From: Brachionus manjavacas
Lineage: Eukaryota; Rotifera; Eurotatoria; Ploima; Brachionidae
Direction: 5' to 3'
DNA: 64,000 nucleotides
NCBI GenBank assembly: GCA_019054805.1
Contig: JAHQIY010000008.1
Coordinates: 1,411,501 to 1,475,500, forward strand
Below, in pieces: positions 57,401 through 64,000 of the stretch. The position numbers were made by a program, and so were the translations under genes. The notes beneath the pieces are model-generated. The model was given only the letters and a program-made list of their open reading frames with translations, was not told the DNA's origin and did no database searches. Each line of letters begins with the position of its first letter. Position 1 is the stretch's first letter.

Positions 57401-60400
57401 ATCATTTTCAATATCTTTCCAAAGTCGAGTTCACATTTAAGTAGATCTTTTTGTTCAATATCTTCGGGAAATCTTGCTTTTGTCTCACTAAAAAAAATCT
57501 CAAAATTAAATAAAATTTTTTTCTTTTTAAATTTAAATAAAATTACCAAAGATTCAACATTAAATATCGACTTTGAATAAATTTTCTCCTATTGACCCTG
57601 TCGATTAAAAGAACTCTTCCTTCCGGGCTGCTTCTAATTCTGAGTAAAAAATCGAAAATTTCCTTGCGAATGTGAGAGTAGTAATTGAAAAATTTTGAAT
57701 GAGACTGAGCTTCAATTTGATTTTGAATTGGCAAGCTCTCTGCAGCAATCGATGACAAACTGCTCGGATTATTTGACAGGAAAAAATTTGCCGAATTAAA
57801 GTTATATTGAGTTAAATAGTAATACTCAATATATTTGACTAGAATATTGAATATTTCTAAAGAACAAGCACTGAAAGTTTTGTTATCTTTGTGAAAATAT
57901 TTTTCAAATATTTCAATAAGACCATGAGTAACGATTTTGTACAAATAGCTCAAGCAGTTTGAATTATTTCCATTTGGATGCTTTAGTAAAAGCTGATTAT
58001 TGATTGAACTTGATATCTGGGAATTGTTCGGCACTGTCGAAAAAACCAAACCATAAGGAACCAGCATTTCAACACTACTAACTTTTTCCATCTCAATTAT
58101 CTTAATTTTAAAATTAAAGAAATTGAAGAAATGTTAATTTGGGTCAATAGTGACATTATGTGACCAGTATCCCTAACCTGAAATAAGATGGATTATGTGA
58201 CCAGAAATGGATCATTTTTTTATAGAAAAGAAAAAGTATAAAAGGGTAAAAAATACATATGGCTAAAAGGGGAAAATTAATTTGTCAACAATTAAATTAT
58301 CAACAGTATATTTTGTAAACAAATAAAATATCAACAGATAAATTTTTCAAAATTTTTTTTTATCAATAGTATAATTTATCAACAAAAAATAAAAATAAAA
58401 ATTAAAGAGTACAACTAGTTATACTTAAACGAATTACGTCCGGTATTCAAAAAAATAAAACAAGCATCGAAAATATCAGGAAGATTTGTCTTTAAAACCA
58501 TTCAAGTTGAAGCTCAAACTGGCGGAATAGACTGTGGTCTTTTTGCCATAGCGTACGCTTTCGATTTGTGTCGTAATGTCGATCCGTCAACTCTCAAGTA
58601 TTCTCAATGTGATATGCGAGCTCATTTTAATGAATGTTTAAAAAATAAAAAATTTACAGAATTTCCTTCAAACCCCTTAGATCATATCCGGGAATATAAA
58701 ACTGTAAAATATAACATTAAAATTTAATTTTTTTATTTCGTTAAATTATTTTTTTCACATTTTTTTGTTTACAAATTGTAATTTTTTTTTAAAATAAAAT
58801 AGTTGACAAAATACACTGTTGATCTTTTATTCAGTTGATAAATTGATTTTTATAATTAAAATTGATAATTTATTTGTTGACAAAATATACAGTTGACAAT
58901 TTAATTGTTGATAAAATATATTCGGCCGGCTGAAAGCATTAAAACTTAAAACTGTTGATTTTTAAATTCTTTAGTCACTGCTTTTTTCCTTGATAAATTT
59001 TTTGGTCACATAATATTTTTTTTAACTTCTTGTCACATATTCCATCTTTGAATATTAGGTCTCATATCATTTTAGACCCTGAGATTCAAAGCAAGAGGTA
59101 AAAAAAATTGTATCAAAGTTTTAAATAAACTGTCAACTCATTAATACAATTTAATAAAAATAATCTTTTTTTGAAAAAAAATGTCTGTTAAACTTGTGAA
59201 GTCCTAGTGCGGATCTTCATTGAACCTTATTCATAAATTTGAAAATAAGATATTAATTGATAATTTAATTTCTGCAAGCGAAATAATGCAAAAAAAAAGG
59301 ATCACTAAAAAAAAATTTAAGTAAATCACCTTTTTTTTAGTTTGAAAACACAAGTTAAGAAATGTAATAATTCAAATTAAAGAGTCAAAAACCGAAAATG
59401 AGAACTTGACCCCGCATCAAAAGTGAAAAAATTTATTCCTTAAAGTGAAAAATAAAATTTAATTAGAGGCAAAAAAAAGAAGTTTTTTATTTATGCTGCG
59501 GGGTAAAAAAAAGGATAAAAAAGACTAAAAAATAAATTAAATAATTAAAAATATTTTTTTTTATTTTTGAAAATAATCGATTCTAAATTTTGTGATAGAG
59601 TTTAAATTAAAGATTTTGAAAAAAGTGCTCAACTAAAAATTGATTTTTGAATTAAGTTTTTAAACATGTTTAGATAAAAAATACTAATTGGGTTATAATT
59701 TCAAACGATTAAGTAATTTTTTTAGTCATTTATTCTACCTTTTATTCAACGACTTACCTTGGGATCTTAGCTTTTCTCTAGCGAAAGAGGTTCCGGTGAC
59801 TGTACTGTTGTTATTGGTGAATGTGTTCGATTTTTTTATGAAGGCGAAATATTAATCGATGATAGCAATATTAGGTCGCTTATGCGAGCACTAAAACCTG
59901 AGAATCAAAAGATATTCAACGCAAGATCTTGCAAATGCTTACGGCAGGTTAAAATCAAAAAAAATAGCTCATAAAGCTTTGATAAAGATTTAATAAAAGC
60001 CAAATGAATTTTCGAAAGCTTTAATATTTATTTTCTAAAAAAAATGGCTAAAATAATAAGAAAAAAACAGAACAGACCATTCATCATTATCAGGATCAAG
60101 TTTGTTTGACAAACGTCAAAATGACTCGTTTAAAAAATTAAAATTAAATAATTAAATTTTAAATTCTCACATCTATTTAAAAGATTTTTTTAAATTTTTT
60201 AAATAAATAAAAAAAATTTATCATCAAAATTTAAGGTATGATTATATAAAAAAGTAAAAATCCTTTCAGCATTTTTTGTACTTTATGGTAATTTTTATTT
60301 TTTTGATCCTGCTCCTTTTTGTACTTGATCAGAATTTTATTTTTTTGGCCCTGTTCTTTTTGCTACTTTTTGTTCGTTTTGATAAATAAAATTAAGATTT

Positions 60401-62239
60401 TTATTAATCAATAGTTTAAAAATTCATTTTAAATTTTAACTAATATTTTTCCTATTTTCAGCATATTTTCGGAATTCTTAAGCCATTTTCATTTTTGTTT
60501 AAGAATTGAATTAAAATTACCATAAAGTACAAAAAGGAAAATGGTTTTTTAAAAGTTGAATCTCATTGTCTATGCCAGAGTTGTTTAAAAGTCACAAGAC
60601 TCAAGTCAAGTCCAAGTCCGGACTTTTTTTTTAAATTTTTTTTCAAAAGTCCAAGTCTGGAAAAAAAAATTGCAAGAAAATTCTGAAATATGGCAAATAT
60701 TTGTGCATTAGACAACCCAAGAGTATAAATTTTTGATATAAAGCCTGATCTAGCAAATTAAAAAAAAAGTGGACTTTTTTTAAAAAAAAATTTTTAAAGT
60801 ACGAATATGCTGAAAAGATTTTTTTTTCTAAAAAAATTTTCACAAAAATTATCAAATTAAAGAATTACCAAACCTAAAATAAAAGATAGGGTGATATTTA
60901 AAGAATTTCTTCTATTTTTTCCTTTAAAAGAGACTTTTTTTTTATTAAAAAATAAAACCTTTTATTGTAATGATAAAATATGGTCTTTTTTGATTAATTA
61001 ATTTTATATTTTTCTTTTTTTTTTAAAAAACACTTTTTGGACGATGATCGAAGTAAAATTGAGAGAATTATTTCATATTATTTTGATAAGGATCATTTGT
61101 ATATTTTTTTAAAACAATAAAGTTTAATAAAATTTTAATTACTTTTTCAAAAATTTTTATGATCTTCAGCACATTATTTTCATTATTTGATAAATTCACA
61201 AGTTCTATTAATTTCGTGACTACAAAATATTTCATTTCGAACAAATCGAAAATAAAATCCATTTTTTTGGCACTTGGTACAGATCTGAAATGAGAGTCAT
61301 CTTCAACTAAAGTAACTTCATAGGCAGCAATGAGAACTTGTTCGACAAGCTGCTCTATAAATGATTTGTGATCCATTTGAAAGTATTCATTTATTTTGCG
61401 ATGGAGCGCTTCGATGAGATTTTTCCTAACTACAATACTAAATTTGTTCCGCACCGCTAGATACTTTTCGAGCAAAATTTTTATGCCTTCAATTGACTGT
61501 GGGCCGAAAATAGGCAAAAATTTTCTTTGCAAATAAAAATCAACACAATTGTTTATACAATTGTCTTTAAGGTAGTTTGGACGCGGAAACTTGTAAACCA
61601 AGTCGTAGAATGCTTCTTTGAATTTGTACATTATGAAACTAAGTTCTTCCAAGTTGTCGCTGCTTAGACTAGCTGAGCTAGGATTTCTAATAAGCGTTTG
61701 ACCAGAGCTTGTCTCTTTTTGACTAGTTTTGTAAGAAAATACGTCCTTTAAATCCAACAAATTGATCAAATCTGCATATTTTTTGACCAGCTCGTCGTCA
61801 TCCTAAAAATGATAAAATTTTATTTTTACTCATCTGGATCTATTCATGTTATACCAAATTTTGCACTGAGAACTGATTCACAATTTCTATGAGAAATTTT
61901 CTAGAGTTGTAAGTGAGAAGGCACATGAACAGGTCTCTGTGGCTTGCTAGGTGAACCAAATCAATCGTAAGATTCACTATGTGCTTGAATATGATCAATT
62001 GCTGCTCGCGTGGTCCGTCTGTGCAGCATGACTTTAGTGCCTGAAGAAGAAAAAAGCTTTTTTTTTGGACAGATAAATTGAGAAAGCTTACATTTGGCAA
62101 ATAGATTAAACAGTTTATGTGAAGCTCTTTAATTAGGTAAATGTTCTTGGATTTTGACTGCTTGAACTCGTCAAAGATTTTCTTTATATGCATTAAGGCT
62201 CCATTGATTTGGTGTTTTCTGTGAACTTGATACTTTTTG
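45465..62239 (-). CDS. TSC2: Tuberin, GTPase-activating subunit of the TSC complex (12 exons, 5' end missing)
   Basis: Tuberin pairs with hamartin and switches off RHEB, restraining TORC1 at the lysosome. Exons, minus strand: 62239-62092, 62040-61855, 61802-61143, 58100-57547, 57487-57382, 55865-55755, 55699-55568, 55518-55235, 55185-55083, 55030-54891, 54833-54609, 47436-45465. All junctions are GT-AG and keep phase, giving about 1539 residues (human about 1807). Recognisable pieces in order: N-terminal HEAT-like region; IFDFLLRIRSSPEGR; DWHVITRLLSELPY; PLLASMVLYHSSF; AIAQPILELLSTISDF; FIVLMAHYVLCAWFIKC; TKLWLIGNKIIQITT. The C-terminal RapGAP domain has HKIGVVYVGPDQAYDEKAIL, RHIGND with the catalytic Asn thumb, and KMALHADIASKVF. 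The first coding exon must lie above 62239 or outside the window. Introns 3 and 11 hold transposons on either strand. Confidence 0.93.
48380..49950 (+). pseudogene. 5'-truncated LINE with reverse transcriptase
   Basis: ORF2 fragments in order: GEGPDKIHNKVLKSAAETFS, LPSTWKRANITPLHKSGSRT with AKNYRPVSLTNFVWKVSE, FYGFGEKLIAWVNRFLAGRT, SGVPQDSVLGPIIFAIFIND, the catalytic AYADDTKI, WSTQLNTDKCKVVHFGYS, VRPHMEYTISSCSPY and RRLRGDLIQMYKLVNKIEK. This is the RT and C-terminal part of a CR1-like non-LTR element. Five or more stops or frame changes. Ends with ACTACTAATAATAATAC. Antisense to TSC2 within intron 11. Confidence 0.85.
50555..50805. repeat. MITE-family copy, second
   Basis: Left end AAAGTTGTTTAAATGCACAAG then TCAAGTAAAGTCCAATTCCGG; core GCCGTTCCAGGTAGTTATTA plus GCGCCCTAG (50739-50769); right end TGTCCGGACTTGGACTTGTG. 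It shares core and ends with 42845-43105, and its end motif with 60568-60640. Probably hAT-type by comparison with 20909-21105. Confidence 0.62.
52020..53883 (+). mobile_element. pogo/Tigger-type element interrupted by a LINE
   Basis: Left end AAGTCGATTCTCTGTATAGC and right end TATACCGAGGATTGACTG are imperfect inverted repeats, each flanked by TA (52018-52019 and 53884-53885). Both subterminal regions repeat TATAACGAA-type units. After the nested LINE, a frame at about 53610-53790 encodes VKIEIIKKHTEQK, then SKLPKEYNVNASTISTILSS and KAKILEHYE, the CENP-B/pogo-type helix-turn-helix domain. No DDE core remains, so the element was internally deleted before or after the LINE entered. Confidence 0.75.
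52170..53472 (+). pseudogene. Jockey/I-like LINE nested in the pogo element
   Basis: RT palm motifs: KRVCGLFFDISKAFDRVWHE, ITAGAPQGSVIIPLLFSKYI, and the catalytic FADD (LIFADDLVTFF). Then FLGIKFDSKLNFNVL, an internal deletion at about 52850-53060, and the C-terminal NRLCELSERYDGTGLSHSIP with YIEYPTPLCNCYLT. The 3' end is CTGAAGGAGCTTTTGCTTGG plus (AAAT)n. The 9-mer CTTTTCTTT lies at the left junction (about 52193-52201) and just past the tail (about 53475-53483), a likely target duplication. Confidence 0.8.
55866..57381 (-). other. TSC2 intron 5, 1.5 kb
   Basis: Donor AAA|GTGAGC at 57381 and acceptor TTTAAG at 55866. Joins CLDK to EVDWHV, the normal tuberin order. AT-rich, and I see no element or gene inside. 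Confidence 0.75.
58262..58926 (+). mobile_element. Inverted-repeat element carrying a Ulp1-like protease fragment
   Basis: The outer regions are inverted copies sharing TCAACAATTAAATT, then GTATATTTTGT and AACAAATAAA. Multiple GTTGACAAAATATAC-type subterminal repeats recall MULE termini. The plus-strand frame at 58446-58726 encodes TIQVEAQTGGIDCGLFAIAY, DLCRNVDPSTLKYSQCDMRA and HFNECLKNKKFTEFP: the C-terminal part of a C48 (Ulp1/SENP) cysteine protease with the catalytic Cys in GIDCG. The upstream His and Asp are absent. No target duplication could be fixed. Confidence 0.65.
59770..59955 (+). pseudogene. Unrecognised protein fragment in TSC2 intron 3
   Basis: About 53 stop-free codons with GC above background: ERGSGDCTVVIGECVRFFYE followed by GEILIDDSNIRSLMRALKPE. 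The VIGE...DD...LRAL spacing is faintly like the C-terminal part of flavin-reductase-like domains, but I would not assign it. No start codon or flanking exons were found. It could be a captured gene fragment. Confidence 0.35.
60250..60470. repeat. Dispersed repeat copy
   Basis: Shares TGGTAATTTTTATT, TTTGGCCCTGTTCTTTTTG and TTTTGATAAATAAAATTAAG with 400-545, with an inverted piece at 60510-60560 (ATTACCATAAAGTACAAAAA). Together they suggest a foldback element of about 300 bases. Confidence 0.5.
60568..60650. repeat. End of the hAT-like MITE family
   Basis: AGAGTTGTTTAAAAGTCACA, then AGACTCAAGTCAAGTCCAAG and TCCGGACT. Same terminus as at 50555 and, more distantly, 21105. The other end is not clear. 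Confidence 0.5.
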
Positions 62240-62479
62240 CTTTAAAAAAATTGGATTAAAATTTTTTTTTATCTTAATATTTTTTTTTATCTTAAATGAA
62301 AAATTTATGAGAAAATTTTGGGCGTCAGAAGATTTTTTGAGTTTATTTAATTTTTGAAATAAATTTTAAAATTTTTTAAAGCTTAATTTATTGAAAAAAT
62401 TCACGTAATTTAATTTTAATTTTTTTACGCAATTATACGCGGAATTTTTAAAATTTACAAGTAACAATCTATTACAATT

Positions 62480-62509
62480 TAAGTCTTCTTAACATTCATT
62501 TATTTAGCT

Positions 62510-62543
<34 letters not shown>

Positions 62544-62846
62544 CATATAATCAATAATCAATTGTAACTAACCTATTTATGTAATTAATCATCTCTTAGT
62601 TTTTTATACTATTGAACCATTATTTAATTCATTTTTTATTTATTTCTTATTCATGACTAATTTTTTGAATTACTTTTAATCTACTTAATCACATTAATCT
62701 GTATAATCTCTCGTATTCGTCTTGTACCTCAGTTTCGTCTCTGTTACTTTCATTGTAGTTCCTTAATTAATCTCTCGATTTTTGCGCAATTAGCTACCAT
62801 AGATGGCTTCCGAGTAAGTCATCTCCGCAAGCTCGCTTGCTGTAGC

Positions 62847-62881
<35 letters not shown>
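62480..62881 (+). mobile_element. LINE 3' UTR and (TTA)n tail
   Basis: A run of more than 30 T at about 62511-62540 is followed by sequence ending AGCTACCATAGATGGCTTCC, GCTCGCTTGCTGTAGC and (TTA)n (62850-62881). The 3' UTR of the LINE at 7935-8052 has the same ending (AGCTACCATAGCGTGGCTAC, CTGCTGTAGC, (TTA)n). No ORF2 sequence is left. It lies just upstream of the first TSC2 exon found. Confidence 0.65.
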
Positions 62882-62884
<3 letters not shown>

Positions 62885-63345
62885 CCACTGAAAAATACTT
62901 ATTTGTAAATAATTAGTAAATTTTTAAAGAAAAATTCAAATATTAGAATTACAAATTATCAAAAAATTTGAATTTTTTCAAGGAATAAATTTTTAATTAT
63001 TTTTTAAAAACAGTTATTTCAAAATCAGTTCTAAATCTTTATTGGTAATAAAAAAATGCTATCAAACCAAGTCAAAAAACGTTTAAACTACTTTAGCTTC
63101 AACCATTTTTTGGTTTATGCGTTGACAAAATTTTCAAATTTTGTATTTTTTATGAACAAAAAACATGGCTGAAATAATGGGTCCTACTAAAACACTGACC
63201 CCCATTTTTTTTGCAAAGCAAAAATATTTTCAAAAAATTTAATATAATCATTTAGTTTGAATTTTTCTCTATTTTTTGAAAATTAAATTATTTTTTCTAC
63301 AAAATTATTATTTTTTGTGAAAATTGAATATTTTTATATTTTTAA
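62885..63345. other. AT-rich stretch without a gene
   Basis: Upstream flank of the visible TSC2 exons. I could not find the missing first TSC2 exon here. A GACCCCC-containing piece near 63183-63213 resembles part of the palindrome that follows. Confidence 0.35.
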
Positions 63346-63348
63346 AAA

Positions 63349-63798
63349 CCTGAACCCCTCCTGACCCTTCATTTTTATACGACTGACCCCCAACTGACCC
63401 CCATTTTTCTTGAAGAGAATTTAACGAGCTTTCTAAAAATGTGTCTAGTTTTTCTTCAGGAAGTATAGTTGCTAAAAATTATTAGTAAAAATAAAAAATT
63501 TCGCCTCATTTAAGTTTATCAATTTTTACGTAAATAAAAATTTAATACATAGACTTCATTTTTTATTAAATTAATTGTCATAAATCAATAGTAATTTTTG
63601 TTAAAAAATTTAAAAAATTTATTAATAAAACATAAAATATGAGGCGAGATTTTTTATTTTTACTAATAATTTTTAGCAACTATACTTCCTAAAGAAAAAC
63701 TAGACACATTTTTAGAAAGCTCGTTAAATTCTCTTCAAGAAAAATGGGGGTCAGTTGGGGGTCAGTCTTATAAAATTGGGAGTCAGTAGGGTGTCAGG
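63349..63798. mobile_element. 450-base near-perfect palindrome (foldback/MITE)
   Basis: The left arm (63349-63510) and right arm (63635-63798) are inverted copies: ACTGACCCCCAACTGACCCC, then TTAACGAGCTTTCTAAAAAT, GTGTCTAGTTTTTCTTC and TAGTTGCTAAAAATTATTAG all recur reversed, with only occasional mismatches over about 140 bases. The centre, about 120 bases, is AT-rich. The outer ends (CCTGAACCCCTCCTGACCC, complement CCTGACACCCTACTGACTC) are less well matched. No coding region, and no target duplication was resolved. Confidence 0.8.
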
Positions 63799-64000
63799 TT
63801 TCTTTAAAAGTTGATTATAGTTTTTCCTTTAAAAATAATATTGAAATTAAGAAAACAAACATGACAGTCAAAAAGCTTAAAAATTCTTGATCGAGTAGTA
63901 TATCGTTTTAAAACTTTAAGACCCGCTTTCAAAATAACTAGGGTCTTTTATTATAATCAATCTCGAAAACTATAATTCCTGGAGAAAATCTAGAAATATT

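Larger units (their letters stand above)
58101..61142 (-). other. TSC2 intron 3, 3.0 kb, with repeats
   Basis: Donor GAAAAA|GTAATT at 61142 and acceptor ATTAAG at 58101, phase 0 on both sides. This junction is the least certain of the model. It contains the Ulp1-bearing element (58262-58926), an unrecognised 53-codon fragment at 59775-59950, a dispersed repeat (60250-60470) and a MITE-family end (60568-60640). Confidence 0.65.

Noticed and set aside
57265..57549. 94-codon minus-strand frame taken as a gene
   Set aside because: Only 57382-57487 is coding (TSC2 exon 5); the rest is intron read through.
62511..62541. Poly(T) run as a possible retroposed poly(A) tail of a minus-strand insertion
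   Set aside because: No retrocopy sequence lies next to it in the required orientation; low-complexity expansion is simpler.
1..64000. Bacterial-style defence system, CRISPR array or phage
   Set aside because: Spliced genes, AATAAA signals and eukaryotic transposons show nuclear DNA; no regularly spaced direct repeats or operon structure seen.

Overview
This is a strongly AT-rich eukaryotic window, most likely from a small invertebrate. My best guess is a monogonont rotifer of the Brachionus type. The guess rests on the base composition, on the many predicted introns of only 49-62 bases, and on the mix of MULE, Merlin, Tc1/mariner, pogo, hAT and non-LTR elements. I found no rRNA, tRNA, CRISPR array or bacterial-style operon. 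Cellular genes are few and far apart, and relics of mobile DNA fill most of the space between them.

Cellular genes, all on the minus strand: a three-exon S1-family serine protease (9574-10712); an unrecognised Ser/Lys-rich 351-residue protein (18919-19974); a membrane-anchored SAM-dependent methyltransferase that looks more bacterial or fungal than animal (31727-32554); and tuberin (TSC2), the GTPase-activating subunit of the TSC complex. TSC2 occupies 45465-62239 in twelve exons that I could join in a consistent reading frame, and its 5' end was not found. Nine of its eleven introns are 49-60 bases or, once, 1.5 kb; the other two are 3.0 kb and 7.2 kb and are filled with transposons.

Mobile DNA by region. 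1-9 kb: a perfect-TIR mariner-type MITE, LINE tails, and two MITEs with 9-base target duplications, one of them sitting inside a LINE. 12.9-17.7 kb: a MULE gene remnant, an almost complete Merlin element with 61-base identical TIRs, a 573-base MITE with a similar terminus, and an internally deleted MULE that still carries a SWIM zinc finger. 20-29 kb: LINE 3' ends, a nested hAT-type MITE and a long LINE. 29.5-31.7 kb: a 2.2-kb MULE with an 11-base target duplication, inserted in the 3' flank of the methyltransferase gene. 33-45 kb: mariner, pogo, hAT, MULE and LTR relics. 47-54 kb (TSC2 intron 11): two LINEs, one nested in a pogo-type element. 58-61 kb (TSC2 intron 3): an inverted-repeat element carrying a Ulp1-like protease fragment. 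62.5-64 kb: a LINE 3' tail and a 450-base palindrome.

The strongest results are the reconstructed TSC2 gene, the set of mobile elements delimited to the base by TIRs and target duplications, the likely C-terminal membrane-anchor exon of the protease, and the methyltransferase as a candidate transferred gene. I saw no convincing new multi-gene system.
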